From assembly GCA_029238555.1 (NCBI GenBank), contig JAQWFV010000009.1, forward strand, positions 1 to 11,238: a DNA stretch of 11,238 nucleotides, in the 5' to 3' direction. This document shows, in pieces, positions 5,585 to 11,238 of this stretch (the first letter of the stretch is position 1; each line of letters begins with the position of its first letter). The position numbers and the translations under genes were made by a program. Under the pieces are notes generated by a model. The model saw nothing but the letters and a program-made list of their open reading frames with translations, made no database searches and had not been told where the DNA came from. The stretch comes from Flavobacteriaceae bacterium. GTDB taxonomy: Bacteria; Bacteroidota; Bacteroidia; Flavobacteriales; Flavobacteriaceae.

Positions 5585-7141
5585 CTAAACATTTTTAACA
5601 GATTCGTTTTTCAAGCGTTTTATTTTAACAATTTCATAGAAAAGAAACCCCAATACTATTAGGTATTCTAAGGCAATGACGCCCAGATTTTCCTTAAAGT
5701 TTGGATCTGAGTAGGTTACATAACTCAAAAAGACCATTCCACTCCAGAGGTAGGCATACTTTAATGGGGTGAAAATGGCGAGTATGACTCCAAAACAAAG
5801 GTACCAAGGATGTACCGTGGTGGCAACCAATAAATGTCCTGTAAACATGAATAGCATACTGTTTATGGAACCCTGCACCACTTTTGGGTATTCCTTGAAA
5901 TAGGGATCTACGATATTTTTTAATTGCACACTAAGCGCGCGGTGGGGAGTATTTATTAAGCCAGTTATTTTTTTCCATTGCCATATAAAAACAGCTAAAG
6001 CCACTCCCATCATTAAAAAAGGTAAGATTTTCCCATAGGTCAAAATACTTCTGTAGGCCGAATGGCCGTTTTCCATGGCAATGAATTTGACCACATTGTA
6101 AAAGGAGGCATTAAACTCAAAATTATTAAACCATAAGCCAATGGTTTCCATATAAGAATTCCAAAATCCCTCTTCTAAAAGCGGCCCCCAGAAAATCCCT
6201 GCGCATAGCACTATCCAGCCGCCTAAAATAAGCGTTTTTCTAATTCCCAAAGGCAATAATAGGAAGGGAAGAAATAAGATGGGAATGAGTTTGGTCATAA
6301 TGGAAAGCGCTATGAGGCATCCGCCTAGAAAAAGCCATACCGCTTGCTGCTGTTTGTGTTTAGTCTTATACGACTTTGTTTCAGCTAAACTGGCCATGTA
6401 CACTGAGCGAGGTTTTGAGTGATTTTGTAGTTTTATCAGTGCCCAGATGCCCCCTAGAAAAAAGGCAATCATCACCCCTTCCAGGTGAAGATTGCCGCTG
6501 AGTTCTAAAATCACTAAAGGATTTAAAAAGTAATAAAAAACCTTCCATTGTGGCTTTCCTAGAAAGGCTAATATGCGGCTACTCAACCCTACAATACAGA
6601 GGTCTGCCAATAGAACAATTACTTTAAAAACTAAAATGGATTTTGGAATGGAATCTCCGCCCACATAGGCGGCCAATCCATAGATGTACTGACTAATAGG
6701 CGGGTAATTGGAATAGTGCTTTTGGCTCAATTCCCCCATTTTGTTAAAGATATAGTCGGCATTGGGCACCAAATGGCCTACGGTTCCAATAATGTCTTTT
6801 GGGAGGTGAATGTAGGGGTTTATTTGATGGATGAGTAAATGCCCATCCCAGATATACCTATAAAAATCTTGAGATAGTTCAGGTGTTCCAGCAAACAGTA
6901 ATAAACGGTATACAATCCCAGCCACTAAAAGCATGCGAAAAATAAGCGTGTTTCCTTTGGAGGTGAAATGTGCAGTGGTGCGTCTTAATACTTGGTATGA
7001 TAAGGCAAAAAGTGCAGCGGCTAAACCAATGAGTTTTACCGAGTCTGTCCTGTCTAAATCATAGCCAAAACTCCAATAAAACAACCCTATGATTAACAGG
7101 AATGATAGGGGGTATACATAAAGCTTTAAAAAAGAGTACAT
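5585..7141 (-). CDS. Multi-pass membrane glycosyltransferase, GT-C-like (putative mannosyltransferase)
   Basis: A 518-residue, highly hydrophobic protein with roughly ten or more membrane segments. After the first segments it carries an acidic, aromatic loop at 87-100 (PELSQDFYRYIWDG), then INPYIHLP. This resembles the first extracytoplasmic loop of GT-C transferases, where the aspartate (here D92) is the likely catalytic or metal-binding residue. Such enzymes use polyprenyl-phosphate sugars and act on the outer face of the inner membrane. A polar loop rich in Lys, Gln and Ser (about residues 240-265) interrupts the middle. The gene starts 2 nt after the cellulose synthase-like gene and ends the three-gene operon. 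The small GT2 upstream could make its polyprenyl-linked donor. Sugar identity and acceptor are unknown, and 'mannosyl' is only a family-style label. Confidence 0.65.
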   Translation of the reverse strand: MYSFLKLYVYPLSFLLIIGLFYWSFGYDLDRTDSVKLIGLAAALFALSYQVLRRTTAHFTSKGNTLIFRMLLVAGIVYRLLLFAGTPELSQDFYRYIWDGHLLIHQINPYIHLPKDIIGTVGHLVPNADYIFNKMGELSQKHYSNYPPISQYIYGLAAYVGGDSIPKSILVFKVIVLLADLCIVGLSSRILAFLGKPQWKVFYYFLNPLVILELSGNLHLEGVMIAFFLGGIWALIKLQNHSKPRSVYMASLAETKSYKTKHKQQQAVWLFLGGCLIALSIMTKLIPILFLPFLLLPLGIRKTLILGGWIVLCAGIFWGPLLEEGFWNSYMETIGLWFNNFEFNASFYNVVKFIAMENGHSAYRSILTYGKILPFLMMGVALAVFIWQWKKITGLINTPHRALSVQLKNIVDPYFKEYPKVVQGSINSMLFMFTGHLLVATTVHPWYLCFGVILAIFTPLKYAYLWSGMVFLSYVTYSDPNFKENLGVIALEYLIVLGFLFYEIVKIKRLKNESVKNV

Positions 7142-7143
7142 GC

Positions 7144-8628
7144 CTATATTTTAGCGCTTAAGGACTTGAAAAATACAAATCCAAAGCCTAAAAACAGCAT
7201 AAAATGAAAAGGAAATAACCCAAAATCGTTCAAGGGAACAGCAATGTACATCCCGTAAAAGAAATAGCACATAAGCAATCCTTCCAAAATTACATTGGGA
7301 GAAATCTTCTTGGATAAGTATTGGTTGCCCTTCCAAGAGTCTTTAATGGAATTAATATTGAATTTTGGGGTTCTCACAAATTCAGAACGTTTCCCTCTAT
7401 GACCCTCCAAAACTGCGAGTGAGTTGTGAAGCGAGAATCCAAGGGCTACCGTAAAGAAGGTAAAGAATAAGCCAATGTATTGTAAGAAGTGCTCTATTCC
7501 TTTGCCTTGAATATTTTTATAGGTAAACCAATAGCAAACAAAAAGTATGATGGTACTGACAATGAAAAAGCTAGTGACTTCAAATACCCACGCCAATTCA
7601 GGGAAGGTACTTTTTATAAACATCATTGGAATACTGAGTACGCCCACTAAAAAAACACATAAGAACATAGAAGAGTTCAATAGGTGCATGACCCCATGGA
7701 ATTTGGTTTTCCCACTTAAATGAGGGGCGCGCAATACCTTGCCCACCGATTTTCTGAAATTTTCTGCCCCCCCTTTATTCCATCTAAATTGTTGGGAACG
7801 AGCAGCGCTTATGACTACAGGTAATTCAGCAGGAGTCTCTACTTCTTCTAAATATTTAAATCGCCAATTTTTTAATTGGGCCCTATAAGAGAGATCGAGG
7901 TCTTCAGTTAAAGTGTCTCCTTCCCAGTTTCCAGCGTCCAGGATGCATTCCTTTCTCCAAATCCCAGCGGTACCATTGAAATTAATAAAATGTCCTTGGG
8001 CATTTCTTCCCACCTGTTCTAAGGTAAAATGAGCATCTAATGCAAAGGCTTGAATTCTGGTCAATATGGAGTAATCTCTATTGATGTGCCCCCATCTGGT
8101 TTGTACTACCCCAATGTCTTCACTTCCAAAGTGTGGGACTGTTTGTAGCAACCAGTCTTTTTGTGGCAAGAAATCTGCGTCAAATATAGCAATGAGACTA
8201 CCTTTTGCTATGGCAAGCCCTTCTTTAAGTGCACCCGCTTTATACCCTTCTCTATTGGTTCTTCTCACATGCACAATGTCTAAGCCTTTGTCTTGAAGCC
8301 CTTTAATGAGCGAGGCTGTTTTTTCTACAGATGCGTCAGTAGAGTCGTCTAGGACTTGAATTTCCAGACGGTCCTTAGGATATTCCATGAAGGCTATGTT
8401 TTCAAGCAAACGCTCCACCACATAGGCTTCGTTATAAATAGGCAGTTGAATGGTCACATATGGCACCAATTCTTTTTTGCTCAAATCTATCAAGGGGCCA
8501 TGGGTACCCTTTTTTTTGTGTTTTAAGTAGTTAAATAGCAAATTGAGTTGTGCTAAACTGTAAAAAAATACCAACAGTAAAGCGAGTGTGTATAGGGAAA
8601 TAATAAGATAGGCTAGCGGGTATTCCAT
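7144..8628 (-). CDS. Cellulose synthase-like processive GT2 membrane protein
   Basis: A 494-residue protein with an N-terminal membrane segment (about 5-28), a cytoplasmic GT2 domain (about 55-300), then four or five membrane segments (about 315-400 and 445-490). All the D,D,D,Q-x-x-R-W residues of processive GT2 enzymes are visible: LDDSTD at 93-98, FDADF at 149-153, TED at 241-243 and QQFRW at 279-283. This is the signature of cellulose synthase, hyaluronan synthase and glucomannan synthase-like enzymes, which use nucleotide sugars on the cytoplasmic side. No PilZ or BcsB-like partner is nearby, so bacterial cellulose export is not indicated. It sits between the small GT2 (1-nt gap) and the GT-C-like gene (2-nt gap). 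The product is more likely a glycolipid or short envelope glycan, by context only. Confidence 0.85.
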   Translation of the reverse strand: MEYPLAYLIISLYTLALLLVFFYSLAQLNLLFNYLKHKKKGTHGPLIDLSKKELVPYVTIQLPIYNEAYVVERLLENIAFMEYPKDRLEIQVLDDSTDASVEKTASLIKGLQDKGLDIVHVRRTNREGYKAGALKEGLAIAKGSLIAIFDADFLPQKDWLLQTVPHFGSEDIGVVQTRWGHINRDYSILTRIQAFALDAHFTLEQVGRNAQGHFINFNGTAGIWRKECILDAGNWEGDTLTEDLDLSYRAQLKNWRFKYLEEVETPAELPVVISAARSQQFRWNKGGAENFRKSVGKVLRAPHLSGKTKFHGVMHLLNSSMFLCVFLVGVLSIPMMFIKSTFPELAWVFEVTSFFIVSTIILFVCYWFTYKNIQGKGIEHFLQYIGLFFTFFTVALGFSLHNSLAVLEGHRGKRSEFVRTPKFNINSIKDSWKGNQYLSKKISPNVILEGLLMCYFFYGMYIAVPLNDFGLFPFHFMLFLGFGFVFFKSLSAKI

Positions 8629-8629
8629 A

Positions 8630-9325
8630 TTACTTGAAACTGTATTTAAAAATCCAACCCAGGATCTTTACGCCGGCAAATATAGTGCCTTTTACAGTTC
8701 CTGACACCTTAGAGACCCCAATTCTTTTCTTATATTTCACCCCTATTTCTTTGTATTTTAAGTGGTTGCGAAGTGCTTTTAGTTGCATTTCTACGGTCCA
8801 ACCGTAGGTGGTGTCAGACATATTCATGTCTAGTAATCGCTTGTATTTTATGGCTCTGAAAGGCCCTAAGTCTGTAAATTTAGCTCCAAAAAAGAGCTTC
8901 ATGAGTGTACAAGCTAAGGCGTTTCCAAATACTTGTTGCGGTGTCATACTCCCTACTTCTCTTAGTGCTTTTTGGCGCGCACCGACTACAAAGTCAAGGT
9001 CTTCTTCTATAATAGGCGCTACTAGATCCAATAGCTCTTCTGGGTAATCTGAATAATCGCCATCTAAAAAAACGATAATGTCTGGGGGTACTTCCAATCC
9101 AGCCACATAGTCCATTCCTTTTAGGCAGGCATGTCCATAGCCCATTTGGTTTTCTGTGAGGACGGTAGCACCTGCTTTTTTAGCTACCGCTGCCGTCTCA
9201 TCTGTAGAGCGATTGTTCACCACAATGACTTCACTGACCACAGATGGTATTTCCGCGATTACCAAACCAATAGACTGGGCCTCGTTATAGGCAGGAATAA
9301 TCACGATAATTTTAGGAGAAGTCAT
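8630..9325 (-). CDS. Small GT2, polyprenyl-phosphate sugar synthase-like
   Basis: A 231-residue GT2 protein with a GT-A fold. PAYNEAQSIG at 11-20 is the nucleotide-binding start of the domain, NNRSTDET at 37-44 follows, and the DXD metal site is FLDGDYSDYP at 86-94. TDLGPFRAIKY at 151-161 and the segment around 174-180 (YGWTVEM) are typical of dolichyl- or polyprenyl-phosphate glucose/mannose synthase relatives. These move one sugar from a nucleotide donor to a polyprenyl phosphate on the inner face of the membrane. It has no long C-terminal membrane domain; only a short hydrophobic stretch near 214-227 might touch the membrane. It is first in the operon, with a promoter candidate about 100 nt upstream, and is 1 nt from the next gene. 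The exact sugar cannot be told. Confidence 0.82.
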   Translation of the reverse strand: MTSPKIIVIIPAYNEAQSIGLVIAEIPSVVSEVIVVNNRSTDETAAVAKKAGATVLTENQMGYGHACLKGMDYVAGLEVPPDIIVFLDGDYSDYPEELLDLVAPIIEEDLDFVVGARQKALREVGSMTPQQVFGNALACTLMKLFFGAKFTDLGPFRAIKYKRLLDMNMSDTTYGWTVEMQLKALRNHLKYKEIGVKYKKRIGVSKVSGTVKGTIFAGVKILGWIFKYSFK

Positions 9326-9422
9326 GGGTTAAAAGTGTTTGCTCGGGGCTAAATTACTACAATTTTATATTTATCGAATAGGAAGTAACTACTAGAAAAA
9401 ACACCTATGATTTTATTGGTTT

Positions 9423-9453
9423 TTGGGTCCAAAAGTATCATGAGTGAACCCAA
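9423..9453. repeat. Inverted repeat around the -7 element (possible operator or terminator)
   Basis: TTGGGTCC (9423-9430) and GAACCCAA (9446-9453) form an 8-bp stem with one G-U pair around a 15-nt loop that contains the -7 element. It could be an operator for a dimeric regulator. Alternatively it is a transcript-end hairpin for the upstream Fe-S gene. In the minus direction no U run follows directly; in the plus direction GCATTTTT follows. Confidence 0.4.
9430..9437 (-). promoter_or_regulatory. Promoter -7 element (TACTTTTG) of the glycosyltransferase operon
   Basis: On the minus strand TACTTTTG matches TAnnTTTG exactly, placing transcription start near 9423 and a leader of about 98 nt before the small GT2 gene. 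The nearest TTG upstream is only 13 nt away, shorter than the usual -33/-7 spacing, so the -33 box is weak. The -7 element lies inside an inverted repeat. The remainder of the 196-nt gap (9326-9521) contains no gene that I can support. Confidence 0.5.
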
Positions 9454-9521
9454 GCATTTTTGCCTCTGCAGTAATAAAACATAAGGGACTTTAAAATGAG
9501 GTTCTTTAAATATTAGACGTT

Positions 9522-11138
9522 TTATTTTTTATGGAGCAAATCAATGAGCGAAACATCGTTCCCCAGTAGAATCTCTGTTGGATTAATTTTCCCTTCCTCA
9601 GGTCCTTGCTCTAGCTTGAGAACGCCTCTAGGACACACCGCCGAGCAAACTCCACAACCCACACAACTAGAGCGCACAATATTTTCTCCTTTTTGAGCAT
9701 AGGCTCTTACATCTATACCCATTTCACAATAGGTGCTGCAGTTTCCACAAGAAATACATTGCCCTCCATTGGTGGTAATTCTAAACCTAGATTTAAAACG
9801 CTGCACAAAGCCTAAGTAAGCCGCTAACGGGCAACCAAAACGACACCACACCCTGTTGCCAAAAATAGGATAGAATCCAGTGCCAATAACACCGGCAAAA
9901 ATAGCCCCTATTAAAAAACTGTAGGTGTTTTGAATAGACTGTGTACGAATGCCCAATAGGCTGGAATGACCCGTAAAAAAACTATACAGTGTAGCGGCTG
10001 TCATGAGCACCGCAAAGACCAATACCCCATGCACCAACCATCTTTCTACTTTCCAGGAAAAAAGAGACTTACTGGAATGTTGTCTGTAAGGATCTCCCAA
10101 GGTTTCTGCCAAACCACCGCAACCGCAAACCCATGAGCAGTACCATCTTTTTCCAAAAAAGTATACCATAACTGGGACCACTACAAGGGTCAGTACAATT
10201 CCCCAAACCAAGATAAATAATCCAAGCCCTCCGGAGTCTATGAGTTTGTTGAGGTTCCAGCTAAAAAAGAAGTCATAATCCAAAGGGAAGGCATTCTTAA
10301 AATCGGTCGCAGGGAGTTGTAAGCGGGTCATGATTTCGGGAATGAGAAAGGCAAAAACAATCTGAAAAAACAGTACAGAGGTTGTTCTCAAAAGCTGATA
10401 ATTCACATGCCTATATTTAATGTACATCCTTATAGCCATGACCACCATAACCACACAATACATAAATCCATACACAAACCAATGGCTTGCAGGGCCACCA
10501 TTCAAAGCATAAGAAATGGGGTCCAATAAGAGCGTCCAGTGAATGGCGTAATGAGGTGCAAAGTAAAGCAGCAAATAAAAACTGACTAAATAAGCAAACA
10601 CCCCCCAGGCAATAAGCCCTCTGCTGGTGCTACTCTGCTTATAAATACCATTGTTTTTAATTCCTTTAGACCCTTCAGTAATCACTTGAGGGGCTATAAA
10701 TAGAAGGGCACCTAAAACACCTAGTCCAAAACTTAGCCAGAAAAATAACAGGCTGTTTTCTGCGACCAGGCCTTTGGCCGACGCCTTTCCCAAAACAAAC
10801 GTCAAGTCCTTTGGAGCGCTGTATATCACATACCCATAGGCTTCCTTTCTTTCCCTTTTGGTGGACCCTTTCTTTTTTGCAGCCGCCCTATGTGCGTCGT
10901 TAGTGCTTTCAACAACCACTGATAAAGCAGTTTTAAGCGCGCTTATGTTTTTAAATGAGCGGTTTGTGAGGGCCTCCATAGCACTGGATTCAAACACCTT
11001 AGAGCTAATTCCCTTTTCTGCCATCAGGGCAGTGAGCTGTGCTTTGTTCGGGCTAAAATGACCCACAAAAACAGTGCTGCTGAAGGTGAAAAGCCCCACT
11101 AAAAACAATACAATCCCTAATTGTTGAATACGTCTCAT
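9522..11138 (-). CDS. Membrane polyferredoxin of the NosR/NapH type
   Basis: A 538-residue membrane Fe-S protein. One N-terminal membrane segment (about 8-26) is followed by a polar, probably periplasmic, domain of about 100 residues (27-127). Then come about seven membrane segments and a cytoplasmic ferredoxin tail. Cysteine motifs are C334-x3-C338-x-C340 (WYCSWVCGCGG), C432-x3-C436-P (WCRFGCP), and two [4Fe-4S] sets, C461/C464/C467/C471 and C492/C495/C498/C502-P. The paired CxxxC-type motifs plus two ferredoxin clusters match NapH, NosR and related quinol-linked electron-transfer proteins. The first ferredoxin set lacks the usual proline after its last cysteine. No nos, nap or cco gene is in view, so the partner is unknown. 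The start is fixed by an ATGA overlap with the upstream gene. Confidence 0.8.
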   Translation of the reverse strand: MRRIQQLGIVLFLVGLFTFSSTVFVGHFSPNKAQLTALMAEKGISSKVFESSAMEALTNRSFKNISALKTALSVVVESTNDAHRAAAKKKGSTKRERKEAYGYVIYSAPKDLTFVLGKASAKGLVAENSLLFFWLSFGLGVLGALLFIAPQVITEGSKGIKNNGIYKQSSTSRGLIAWGVFAYLVSFYLLLYFAPHYAIHWTLLLDPISYALNGGPASHWFVYGFMYCVVMVVMAIRMYIKYRHVNYQLLRTTSVLFFQIVFAFLIPEIMTRLQLPATDFKNAFPLDYDFFFSWNLNKLIDSGGLGLFILVWGIVLTLVVVPVMVYFFGKRWYCSWVCGCGGLAETLGDPYRQHSSKSLFSWKVERWLVHGVLVFAVLMTAATLYSFFTGHSSLLGIRTQSIQNTYSFLIGAIFAGVIGTGFYPIFGNRVWCRFGCPLAAYLGFVQRFKSRFRITTNGGQCISCGNCSTYCEMGIDVRAYAQKGENIVRSSCVGCGVCSAVCPRGVLKLEQGPEEGKINPTEILLGNDVSLIDLLHKK

Positions 11139-11238
11139 AGACTTTTTTTAAAAGGGTTTAAAATTCGAGACCAATTTTTTTTCAAAGGCTGTATCGCTTT
11201 GCCGAACGTTTTTTGATAGGTGTCCAAGAGCTCAGGGA
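11135..11238 (-). CDS. C-terminal 33 residues of an unidentified gene
   Basis: A minus-strand frame open from the right edge encodes 33 residues beginning PELLDTYQKT and ending NPFKKSL, rich in lysine, and stops at TGA (11135-11137). That TGA overlaps the ATG of the polyferredoxin gene in an ATGA, the usual sign of translationally coupled neighbours. Of the other minus-strand frames, one hits a stop within two codons and the other after 18. No domain is recognisable in this tail and no function is proposed. It is probably the operon partner of the Fe-S protein, so its identity would show what that protein serves. Confidence 0.55.
   Translation of the reverse strand, partial: PELLDTYQKTFGKAIQPLKKNWSRILNPFKKSL

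Noticed and set aside
7151..7336. Minus-strand ORF in another frame of the large GT2 gene
   Set aside because: Shadow of the C-terminal membrane segments of the glycosyltransferase.
7144..8628. Bacterial cellulose synthase BcsA
   Set aside because: No PilZ domain, no BcsB/C genes, and a shorter protein; only the general processive GT2 signature is supported.
9522..11138. Naming the Fe-S protein CcoG
   Set aside because: Two CxxxC-type motifs plus two ferredoxin clusters and a large periplasmic insert fit NosR/NapH relatives better, and no cco genes are adjacent.

Overview
The window looks like chromosomal DNA from a member of the Bacteroidota, probably the Flavobacteriaceae. It is AT-rich. 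Genes are tightly packed and lack clear Shine-Dalgarno sequences. Two intergenic sites match the Bacteroidota -7 promoter element TAnnTTTG. The arginine genes are of the Bacteroidota kind: an argF'-type carbamoyltransferase, a single-domain GNAT as putative first enzyme, and proC embedded in the cluster. All supported genes lie on the minus strand, so transcription runs from high to low coordinates.

Right part, 11238 down to 9522: the last 33 codons of an unidentified gene overlap by 4 nt the start of a 538-residue membrane polyferredoxin of the NosR/NapH type. A 196-nt gap follows, with a good -7 element inside an inverted repeat. Then comes a compact three-gene glycosyltransferase operon (9325 down to 5585): a polyprenyl-phosphate sugar synthase-like GT2, a large cellulose synthase-like membrane GT2, and a GT-C-like multi-pass membrane transferase. 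Gene gaps there are 1 and 2 nt. Together they suggest assembly of a lipid-linked or cell-envelope glycan, with the small GT2 possibly charging a polyprenyl carrier for the GT-C enzyme.

Left part, 5534 down to 1: an arginine/proline biosynthesis operon in the order [leader] - GNAT acyl-glutamate synthase candidate - argG - argC - proC - argD - argF' (cut by the window edge). Its 5' leader of about 210 nt carries a perfect -7 element, then an 11-codon ORF (MVVPAPRRRRP) with four consecutive arginine codons and three prolines, followed by hairpins and U-rich tracts. This has the form of an amino-acid-sensing attenuator leader peptide, tuned to the products of the operon it precedes.

The second unusual structure is at 150-327. 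The last 13 codons of argD are followed by three further diverged copies of the same 39-nt unit, filling the argD-argF' spacer. No gap exceeds 300 nt. I see no tRNA, rRNA, insertion sequence, CRISPR array or phage gene. All function calls rest on reading motifs by eye, without database searches.
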